Assembly (NCBI RefSeq): GCF_000382345.1
Contig: NZ_KB908135.1
Span: 1-33,532, forward strand
From: Massilia niastensis DSM 21313
Lineage (GTDB): Bacteria; Pseudomonadota; Gammaproteobacteria; Burkholderiales; Burkholderiaceae_D
DNA length: 33,532 nucleotides
Reading direction: 5' to 3'
The notes under the pieces were generated by a model, which saw nothing but the letters and a program-made list of their open reading frames with translations, searched no databases and was not told the origin of the DNA. Every line of letters begins with the position of its first letter. Within the stretch, counting starts at the first letter, position 1. Position numbers and translations under genes: made by a program. Shown piece by piece: positions 27,220-33,532 of the stretch.

Positions 27220-28425
27220 TCAGGGCTCGGCGAAGGGCAGGGCGCCGATGTCGGTCTTGCGCGGCGCGAGCTGCAGGCCGGCCGTGGCGCTCCCCGCGCC
27301 GCCGGCGCCGACGGTCTCCGGCGCCAGTCCCTGGCCGATCGCCGGCGAGCCCCGACGCAGGTGGAAGTCCGGATTGCCGTCGCGGCTGTAGTCGACGAAC
27401 AGCGGCGCGGCGCTGACCGTGCCGCTATGGTGGCGCCCGTCCGCCAGCTTCCAGTCGCCATGGACGTTCTGGACCACGAGGTTGTGGCGGAAGCTGTTGT
27501 TGGGGCCCGTGGCTCCCCGTTCGAGGATGCCGTGGCCGTTGTCGAACACGATGTTGTTGCTGACATGGGTGTGGTCGTTCGGCCCCTTGCTGTGGAAATA
27601 CTCGCCGGCGCCGACCACGATGCCTGTGCCCGAATTGGCGACCGTGTTGCCCTGGACCGTGACATGGCTGGCGTCGCGCCACAGGTGGATGGCGGCGCCC
27701 GAGACGCGGTACACGATGTTGTTGCGCACGGTGGCGTTGGTGTTGACGTAGATGCCATGCATGTAGCGGCAGCCCGGCGGCCCGATATCGTACACCTGGT
27801 TGCCAGTGACCTCGGCGTCGACGCCCTTGTAGTAGCTGTCGATGCCGATGCCGGACCCGCCCTTGTTCTCGCACGGCACGTCGGTGCCGATGTGGTGGAT
27901 GCGGTTGTGCAGCACGCCGTTGTGCGAACCGCCGTTGTAGATGCCGTTCAGCCATTTCATGCCGCTCTGGTACTGGGAACCGTCGATCTCGAAGCCGATG
28001 ATGTCGACATGGTCGCCCCGGTTGTCCCAGGCGGCGTTCTGGCGGGCGTCGAGCGGCGGCACGATCCTGGCTCCCCAGCGCTCGGTGGACTGGAACACGA
28101 TGCGCGCCTCCGCGGTGCCGTGCGCGGTGGTGCGCACGCCGCCGGAATAGCTGCCCGGCGCCACGTGCACCGTGGTGCCGGCCGAGGCCACCTGGGCCGC
28201 GCGCCCCAGGGTGCGGAAGGGTTCGGCGCGGGTGCCGGGACTGCTGTCGGAGCCGCCCGGCGCCACGTACAGGTGGGTGCGCACCAGCTCGGGCGCCACC
28301 AGGTTTTCGCCGCCGCCGTCGCGCAGGCCGCAGCCGGGCAGCGACGCGCCGAACAGCAGCAGGGACAGCAGCCAGGGCAGTAGCCAGGGCAAACCCGGGC
28401 GCGAAGGTGGCAGGGTGCGGGGCAT
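27220..28425 (-). CDS. right-handed parallel beta-helix lipoprotein
   Basis: A 401-residue protein. The N-terminal signal ends in a lipobox LPGC with Cys32, so it is probably lipid-anchored. The segment LYVAPGGSDSSPGTRAEPFR is the common start of beta-helix/DUF1565-type polysaccharide-binding or lyase proteins. Repeated short Asn-rich turns follow (VTGNQV, VRNNIVY, VQGNTV, VSNNIVF), each a rung of a parallel beta-helix. The C-terminal SPAIGQG and TDIGALPF are typical closing motifs. GAGG lies 5 nt before the ATG. Likely action on a polysaccharide; catalytic residues cannot be assigned. Confidence 0.85.
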   Translation of the reverse strand: MPRTLPPSRPGLPWLLPWLLSLLLFGASLPGCGLRDGGGENLVAPELVRTHLYVAPGGSDSSPGTRAEPFRTLGRAAQVASAGTTVHVAPGSYSGGVRTTAHGTAEARIVFQSTERWGARIVPPLDARQNAAWDNRGDHVDIIGFEIDGSQYQSGMKWLNGIYNGGSHNGVLHNRIHHIGTDVPCENKGGSGIGIDSYYKGVDAEVTGNQVYDIGPPGCRYMHGIYVNTNATVRNNIVYRVSGAAIHLWRDASHVTVQGNTVANSGTGIVVGAGEYFHSKGPNDHTHVSNNIVFDNGHGILERGATGPNNSFRHNLVVQNVHGDWKLADGRHHSGTVSAAPLFVDYSRDGNPDFHLRRGSPAIGQGLAPETVGAGGAGSATAGLQLAPRKTDIGALPFAEP

Positions 28426-28551
28426 GCTCGCCTCTTGCAGGTAGCGGTAATGGCCCCAGTTTGACGTGGCACAAGCGGGCAGGACCCCGGTTTGCTCAAG
28501 GATTTCCTCGAGCGTTCTCAATGCGCGGGCGCCAGGCCTGTGCCTGCCGGT

Positions 28552-29070
28552 TCAGTCCTTGCCGGTGCTCACCACGACCGGCATGTAGGCGTCCAGGAAT
28601 TCGGCCGGCATGCGGCGCGCCCGCCCGCTGCTGATCTCGATGCAGACCAGGTCCCAGCACCCGCGCAGTACGGTGGCGCCGTCGCTGTCGCGCACCAGCT
28701 GGAAGCGGCGCTCCATCGACAGCCTGCCGTCGCCGCCGACCAGCCAGGTCGCCAGCGACAGCGCCTCAGCGCGCAGGGTGGGCAGCAGGTAGTCGTATTC
28801 GCCGCGCCGGATCGCCATCGCGCGGTCGAGACGGCGGTAGTCGTCGAGCGTGAGGCCGAGCTGGTGCGAGTGGGCCCAGCCGGCCTGCTCGCACCAGCGC
28901 ACGTAGACCGCGTTGTTGGTGTGGTTCAGGCCATCGATGTCGCCGGCGCCCGGCGCGACCGGCAGGATGAATGGTTGCGGATAATCCCAGTCCAATGCGT
29001 TTCCCCGTTGCGGACAGGCGGCCGCGGCCGCGAATCCGCCATTGTACGGCGCGCGCGCCGTCCACGTCAT
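28552..29070 (-). CDS. acyl-CoA thioesterase (4HBT hot-dog family)
   Basis: A 172-residue hot-dog-fold thioesterase. The motif GDIDGLNHTNNAVYVRWCEQAG (Asp46, His50, Asn53 region) matches 4-hydroxybenzoyl-CoA thioesterase-like enzymes that hydrolyse acyl-CoA. The start ATG shares ATGA with the stop of the upstream endonuclease gene. The first ~26 residues are not conserved, so a TTG start at 28992 (LDWDYPQPF, preceded by GGGGAAA) is possible. The reading frame upstream of 29070 belongs to the endonuclease region and is rejected. Confidence 0.85.
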   Translation of the reverse strand: MTWTARAPYNGGFAAAAACPQRGNALDWDYPQPFILPVAPGAGDIDGLNHTNNAVYVRWCEQAGWAHSHQLGLTLDDYRRLDRAMAIRRGEYDYLLPTLRAEALSLATWLVGGDGRLSMERRFQLVRDSDGATVLRGCWDLVCIEISSGRARRMPAEFLDAYMPVVVSTGKD

Positions 29071-29933
29071 GCACCCAGGTCGAGTTCGACGAGCAGGGCC
29101 TGGTGGCTGGAGCCCTGCTCGCTGGCGTCGACCCGTATGCGCCGCACCTTGCCCGCGAGGTCGGCGCTGGCGAATACATAATCGAAGGTGAACGGCGCAA
29201 TTGCGCCGGGCCCCGGTTCGTGCAGGCCCACGGTCGGGGCGTGGCGGCGGCAGGGCTGGGCCAGGTCCCAGCAGTCGCGCAGGGGCGGGGTGGCGCAGCC
29301 GAAGGGCGCGATCAGGCGCAGGTATTCGGGCGAACCGGGCAGCATGTTGAAGTCGCCCGCCAGCAGGGCCGGCGCGGCGCGCGGCGGGGCGGCGCACGGA
29401 TCGGGAAGCGCGGGCGCTCCGGCCGGCGCCTCCAGCCGCGCGTGGGCCCATGCTTCGCGCTGCAGTTCGCGCAGGCGTTCGACCTGGGCCGTGCGCTGGC
29501 GGCGCGAGGAATGCTCGAGCTGCGCCGTGGTCACGCGCAGGAGTCCGGCGGGCGTCGCCACCGTCACTTCCAGCGCCACCCGCTGCATGCCCGGCGCGCC
29601 GGCGTCAAAGGGGCGCGGCAGGGAATGGCGGAAGGCCTGCACCAGCGGGTGGCGCGACAGGATCATGCAGCCGCGCCGGCGCCGCGGCGCATCGGGTGCG
29701 CCGGCGGACGCGGTATCGCAGGCGATCGCCTCGACGCCGGCATGGCCGGGCAGGCGCGCGCGCAGCGCGGCGAACTGGTCTTCTCCAGAACCATCATAGC
29801 CAGCGGAAACTTCTTGCAAGCACAGTATGTCGTGGCGGGCGAAACGCTCGAGACATGCGATGATTCGGGCGAGATCGGTTTTTCCGTCCGGGCTGCGTCC
29901 GGACTGGATATTCCAGGTGATGAGCTTGAACAT
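29067..29933 (-). CDS. endonuclease/exonuclease/phosphatase-family protein
   Basis: A 288-residue EEP-fold hydrolase. Visible active-site elements are Asn8 (TWNIQ), Glu41 (LQEV), His141, Asp194/Asn196 (GDFN), the aspartate in FTFDYVF and His277 at the end. The usual SDH triad reads SSH, so the aspartate that orients the histidine is Ser276. Metal-dependent phosphodiesterase or nuclease activity is expected. AGGA is 7 nt before the ATG. Its TGA overlaps the ATG of the thioesterase gene. Confidence 0.9.
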   Translation of the reverse strand: MFKLITWNIQSGRSPDGKTDLARIIACLERFARHDILCLQEVSAGYDGSGEDQFAALRARLPGHAGVEAIACDTASAGAPDAPRRRRGCMILSRHPLVQAFRHSLPRPFDAGAPGMQRVALEVTVATPAGLLRVTTAQLEHSSRRQRTAQVERLRELQREAWAHARLEAPAGAPALPDPCAAPPRAAPALLAGDFNMLPGSPEYLRLIAPFGCATPPLRDCWDLAQPCRRHAPTVGLHEPGPGAIAPFTFDYVFASADLAGKVRRIRVDASEQGSSHQALLVELDLGA

Positions 29934-30036
29934 GGTCGTCCTTTCAGGTGACCCGTCAGGCTAGCGCGCCGCCACCCGGCCGGCGCTGATGCAGCTCAGG
30001 CGTGCGGTGCGGGCCCGGCGCCCGCGCGCCACAACA

Positions 30037-30060
30037 GCCCGCCCGCCTTCACGGGCGGGC
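30037..30060. other. 9-bp G/C hairpin in the leader of the small cysteine protein gene
   Basis: Arms gcccgcccg and cgggcgggc (30037-30045, 30052-30060) are perfectly complementary around a 6-nt loop. It ends 22 nt before the ATG of the next gene. No T-tract follows, so it is probably not a terminator; it may be an mRNA leader structure. Confidence 0.5.
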
Positions 30061-30082
30061 GTCCAGAGGGAGTGACAAGGCC

Positions 30083-30421
30083 ATGTTTACCATGATCCTG
30101 CTGCTGTATTTGCAGCAGCACCGCGAGGTCAGGCTGGAGAGCAGCAGCCTGCGCGGCGAATTCACCAGCAAGAAAGCCTGCGAGGCGGCGGCCGCCAGGC
30201 TGCGCGGACCGCTGCCGACGCCGGACGGCCATGCGGCGGCCTGGCACGACGTGGTCTGCATCCCGATCAATCGTGACGTCAAGGTCAACGAAGGCAAGCC
30301 GATCGACCTGGGCAAGCTGCTGCAGGGGCGCCCGCCCGTGGTCTGCGAGTCGACCGGCGCCTGGCGCCGCGTGACCGAGCTGTGCGCGCCGAGCGCCCGG
30401 CCGCCGAAGGCGGACCGGTAG
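30083..30421 (+). CDS. small hypothetical protein with four cysteines
   Basis: A 112-residue protein with an N-terminal hydrophobic segment (MFTMILLLYL), then EFTSKKACEAAAARL and cysteines 33, 59, 88 and 101. The EFxSKxACEAA pattern occurs in small hypothetical proteins of proteobacteria. Four cysteines suggest two disulfides in an exported domain. AAGG lies just before the ATG; the 27-residue upstream extension is rejected. It is divergent from the endonuclease gene and convergent with the aminopeptidase gene. Confidence 0.7.
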   Translation: MFTMILLLYLQQHREVRLESSSLRGEFTSKKACEAAAARLRGPLPTPDGHAAAWHDVVCIPINRDVKVNEGKPIDLGKLLQGRPPVVCESTGAWRRVTELCAPSARPPKADR

Positions 30422-30443
30422 CCGTCAGGCGCGCCGCGGGGGA

Positions 30444-33095
30444 TCAGGACGCCGGCGCGGTCATCGCCTTCCTGATCGCCACGCAGCGCTGGTCTTCCTG
30501 CAGCGCGTCGAGCAGCGAGCGGCGGGTGAACGCGGACAGGTCCTTGAACTGGCCGGCCGCGCGCGACAGGCGCTGCACGCTCTCCGGGGTGCAGCTGGCC
30601 GGGATCATGCTGGCCGAGTAGGCGCGCATGTAGACCGGGCCGGCGGCCTTGTCCAGCGCGGCCAGCCTGTCGAGGCGCTGGACGGCGGTCTGCTCGCTCA
30701 GCTTGCCCTGTTCGGCCGGGTACATGCTGTTCATGGCCGTGCGCACCTTCGAGAACGGCAGCGTGGTCTTCAGGTCCTCGATGGTGTGGAGCCAGTCGGC
30801 CTTGAGCCTGGCGTCCGGACGGCTGACGGTGGCGGCGACGGCCGCGCCCTGGCCGGTGTCGGACTTGTCGCGCGCCTGCTCGACCTCGACCAGGCTTGCC
30901 GCGCCCGGGTAGCCGAAGCGGTTCAGGCGCCCGATGATGGACCAGCGCAGGTCCTGGTTCAGCGCCAGGCCCTCGAGCGTGCTCTTGCCGTCGAGGATGC
31001 CGGCCAGGCGCGCCAGCGCTTCCTGGCTGCTGGCCACGCCGATGTAGTGGTTGAACCAGCGGCGCTGGAAGTTGTCATTGCCCTTGGCGGCCACGGCGCC
31101 GTTCCATGCCATGTTCTCCAGGTCCCGGGCGGCCTGGCGGCTGTAGGCATTGTCCAGGTTCATGGCGTCGAGGTACTGCTTCGACGTGGCGACCTTGCCC
31201 AGCACGTCGCCCAGCAGGGTGTAGTCCTTCTCCTGCGGTGCGTTGTTCAGCGCGACCTTGATGAATTCGTTGAGCGGCAGCTTGGCGTCACGCACGCCGT
31301 CCCACAGGCTTTGCCACAGCATGGAGCGCAGCAGCGGGTCCTCGACGTTCGCCAGGCTGGAGCGCGCGGTCTCGAACGAGCGCTGGTCCAGCTCCACCTT
31401 CACGAAGCCCCAGTCCTGGTAGTTCGGGTAGACCAGGTCCGGGCAGGCGGCGCCATCCAGCGCCTTGACCGCGGTCTTCGCGCCCTTGTACGTGACCGGC
31501 ACGTTCTTCACCAGCGACAGCTTGCCGCCATCGAGCTTGAAGGCGGCCACCTGCACGCGCTGTTCGCGCAGGGTCGGCAGCTCCCTGCTCGGCGCGGTTT
31601 GCGCGAGGGTGAAGCCCTTGACCTTGCCGCCGCCGCAGCTGTAGCTGGCGGCGATGGTGTTCACGCCCGGCTGGTACAGCCATTCCTTGGTCCACCCGCC
31701 CAGGTCGCGCCCGGCGGCGTCGCCCAGGCTGCCGATGAAGTCCTGCAGGGTCGCGTTGCGCCACTGGTACTTGACCAGGTAGTTGTGGACGCCCTTGCGG
31801 AAGGTTTCCTCGCCCAGCAGGTGGCGCAGCTGCTTCAGGGTCGAGGCGCCCTTGGAATAGGTGATCGCGTCGATGTTGTCGAAGGCGTTCGCCGAGGACG
31901 GCACCGGCACCTCGATCGGGTGGGTGGTGAGCTTCTGGTCCTGGGTGTAGGCGGCCTGCTTGCCGGTCTGGTAGAAGGACTGCCAGGCGTCCTTGAATTC
32001 GGTGGCTTCGGCGGTGGCCAGGGTGCCCATGAAGGAGGCGAAGCTTTCGTTCAGCCACAGGCCGTTCCACCACTTCATGGTGACCAGGTCGCCGAACCAC
32101 TGGTGCGCCATCTCGTGCATGATGACGGCGGCCAGGCGCTGCTTCTGCTCGGCGGTCATGGCCGCCTTGTACATGAAGCCGGCTTCGGCGAAGGTGATGG
32201 CGCCCGCGTTTTCCATCGCGCCGTACAGGAAGTCCGGGACCAGCAGCTGGTCGTACTTCTCGAACTGGTAGGGGATGCCGAAGTAGTCGTCGAAGAACGC
32301 CAGGCCGGCCTTGGTGTAGCGGAACCAGTCGGCCGGGGTGACCTGCGCGGCCACCGACTGGCGCGCGAACAGGCGCATCGGGTATTTCGCGCTGTTGTCT
32401 TCCCATACCTTGTAGGGGCCGGCGTGCAGCGAGAAGTTGTAGGGGCTGAGCTTTTTGGTCGTCTTGAAGGTCCAGCGTTTGCCGGCGCCGGTGTCGGCCA
32501 CGGCGGTCTCGCGGGTGGTCGTGATCACGTGCCAGTCGGCGGGCGCGGTCACCGTCACCGCGTAGGTGGCCTTCAGGTCGGGCTGGTCGAACAGCGCGAA
32601 CATCTGGTGCGCGGCGGCCGGCTCGAAGTGGGAGTAGGTGTACACGCGGCCGTCGACCGGGTCGACCATGCGGTGCAGGCCTTCGCCATTGGTGCTGTGC
32701 AGGCGCTCGTAAGCGACGGTGACGGTGTTGCGGCCCCTGGCCAGGGTTTCCGGCGCGAGGGTGATGAACCAGTCGTTGTAGCGCGGGCTGACCTGCTTGC
32801 CGTTGACCGTCACCGACTTGACGGTGGCCTTGTCCAGGTCGAGCGTCAGGGGCGAATCCGGATCCTTCAGGTCGAAGCTGACGGTGGTGGTGCCGGCGAA
32901 GCTTTCCTTGCCGGTGAGGGTGAAGTCCAGCACATAGTCCACGTTCGACACGCGCGCCGAGCGGGCGGCGGCGTCTTCCTGGGACAGGTAGGCGTTCTCG
33001 GCGCGCGCCGGGGCCGGTGCGGCGTGGGCGGCGGTGCCGAAGGCGAAGGCGGAAGCGATGGCCAGGGCCATCACGCGGTGTGCTGGAAAGTTCAC
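30444..33095 (-). CDS. secreted M1-family aminopeptidase (PepN-like)
   Basis: An 883-residue zinc aminopeptidase of the M1 (gluzincin) family. A signal peptide ends near AHA/APAP. The exopeptidase signature GAMEN is at 292-296, and the zinc site is HEMAHQW with His327, His331 and Glu350, with Glu328 catalytic. A C-terminal helical ERAP1-type domain follows (~530-880). It removes N-terminal residues from peptides, here predicted in the periplasm or outside. Start is GTG at 33095 with GAGGA 6 nt upstream; an ATG eight codons later would shorten the signal peptide n-region. Confidence 0.95.
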   Translation of the reverse strand: MNFPAHRVMALAIASAFAFGTAAHAAPAPARAENAYLSQEDAAARSARVSNVDYVLDFTLTGKESFAGTTTVSFDLKDPDSPLTLDLDKATVKSVTVNGKQVSPRYNDWFITLAPETLARGRNTVTVAYERLHSTNGEGLHRMVDPVDGRVYTYSHFEPAAAHQMFALFDQPDLKATYAVTVTAPADWHVITTTRETAVADTGAGKRWTFKTTKKLSPYNFSLHAGPYKVWEDNSAKYPMRLFARQSVAAQVTPADWFRYTKAGLAFFDDYFGIPYQFEKYDQLLVPDFLYGAMENAGAITFAEAGFMYKAAMTAEQKQRLAAVIMHEMAHQWFGDLVTMKWWNGLWLNESFASFMGTLATAEATEFKDAWQSFYQTGKQAAYTQDQKLTTHPIEVPVPSSANAFDNIDAITYSKGASTLKQLRHLLGEETFRKGVHNYLVKYQWRNATLQDFIGSLGDAAGRDLGGWTKEWLYQPGVNTIAASYSCGGGKVKGFTLAQTAPSRELPTLREQRVQVAAFKLDGGKLSLVKNVPVTYKGAKTAVKALDGAACPDLVYPNYQDWGFVKVELDQRSFETARSSLANVEDPLLRSMLWQSLWDGVRDAKLPLNEFIKVALNNAPQEKDYTLLGDVLGKVATSKQYLDAMNLDNAYSRQAARDLENMAWNGAVAAKGNDNFQRRWFNHYIGVASSQEALARLAGILDGKSTLEGLALNQDLRWSIIGRLNRFGYPGAASLVEVEQARDKSDTGQGAAVAATVSRPDARLKADWLHTIEDLKTTLPFSKVRTAMNSMYPAEQGKLSEQTAVQRLDRLAALDKAAGPVYMRAYSASMIPASCTPESVQRLSRAAGQFKDLSAFTRRSLLDALQEDQRCVAIRKAMTAPAS

Positions 33096-33256
33096 TGTAA
33101 GTCCTCTCTCTGGGGAGCGCTTCGTGGGCGCGAAATGTAGAATCGCGCAAGAATATCATGCGTGCATGGCTGTGCACACCCGCTCGAGGGGGGATTCCTG
33201 AATGTAGGTACGCCGTAGGTATGCGTGAAACGGCGCGTCGGGACCCACAAAAAAAT

Positions 33257-33532
33257 GGTTCTTCACGGATTAGCGGGAAGTAACGCCAGAAAAGGGAAAG
33301 CGGTGAAGACGAGCTAGACTTGTTGTGCGACCAACAAAGAATGCTCATCCTCACCGCTTTCATGACGAATCATAATCTTGCCCTCCCGTTCTGGGAAGGG
33401 TTCTTTGCATCGAAATTGGAGCGCCGGCCGGGCGCAGTGTGGATCGATCTGCGCAGGGATCCTGCCGCCCCCATGGTGTGCAATGGCTGCGGCCATCACT
33501 GTCATCGAGTGCACGAGTCAGGCATGCGAATC
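33257..33532. mobile_element. left end of an ISL3-family insertion sequence (cut by window end)
   Basis: The segment beginning GGTTCTTCACGGATTAGCGG at 33257 looks like an ISL3-type terminal inverted repeat. It is preceded by an A-rich stretch suitable as an 8-bp target duplication. A transposase frame follows. The right end is outside the window, so repeat and duplication cannot be confirmed. Confidence 0.55.
33341..33532 (+). CDS. ISL3-family transposase, N-terminal part (partial)
   Basis: An open frame of 64 codons running off the window end. It reads MLILTAFMTNHNLALPFWEG, then AVWIDLRRDP, then a zinc-ribbon pattern MVCNGCGHHCHRVH (Cys47, Cys50, with Cys54 and His58 near). This matches the N-terminal zinc-binding segment of ISL3 transposases, before the DDE domain. 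The start could instead be ATG 33362 (MTNHNLALPF). No strong ribosome site is seen. Confidence 0.75.
   Translation, partial: MLILTAFMTNHNLALPFWEGFFASKLERRPGAVWIDLRRDPAAPMVCNGCGHHCHRVHESGMRI

Noticed and set aside
30786..33140. 784-codon open frame on the plus strand
   Set aside because: It is antisense to the aminopeptidase gene, which has complete zinc and GAMEN motifs.

Overview
The window reads as high-GC chromosomal DNA of a betaproteobacterium, most likely Oxalobacteraceae (a Massilia-like Burkholderiales). The basis is the strong G/C third-position bias, two Bug/TctC orphan binding proteins beside LysR regulators, and a PE-LIG-POL LigD with a single Ku. Genus is an inference. No gene-free stretch exceeds 300 bases.

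Region 1 (1-10,047) is a sugar-acid-type catabolic module bounded on both sides by identical tRNA-Arg(ACG) genes in direct orientation; the identity covers 94 bp. Leftward from the central intergenic region run a UxaA/GarD-family dehydratase, a Bug/TctC binding protein and a LysR regulator. Rightward run a DapA/NanA-superfamily lyase and a D-2-hydroxyacid dehydrogenase. A second LysR faces them and is divergent from an IlvD/Edd-family dehydratase, which is followed by a second Bug/TctC protein. A 24-bp identical element occurs in front of the lyase gene and between lysR2 and the IlvD/Edd gene, with a partial match in front of the UxaA gene. The set suggests uptake or sensing, dehydration, retro-aldol cleavage (or a second dehydration) and NAD(P)H reduction of an unidentified polyhydroxy acid. 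No TctA/TctB membrane partners are present.

Region 2 (10,162-15,500) holds a 1296-residue periplasmic double-propeller sensor histidine kinase without a receiver domain, a convergent glycerate-dehydrogenase-like gene, a 44-nt perfect hairpin, and a small secreted Ala/Lys-rich protein with 11-residue repeats.

Region 3 (15,704-20,575) is a non-homologous end-joining locus: ligD on the plus strand, facing a tightly packed minus-strand SDR - ku - small membrane protein unit.

Region 4 (20,733-33,095) is ordinary housekeeping and accessory content: a GGDEF diguanylate cyclase, a SulP anion transporter, a 50-residue membrane protein, a DUF1302-type outer-membrane protein, a PlsC-like acyltransferase, an ArsC-family reductase, a beta-helix lipoprotein, an endonuclease/phosphatase overlapping a thioesterase by ATGA, a small four-cysteine protein and a secreted M1 aminopeptidase. 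The right edge (33,257 onward) is the start of an ISL3-type insertion sequence cut by the window end.
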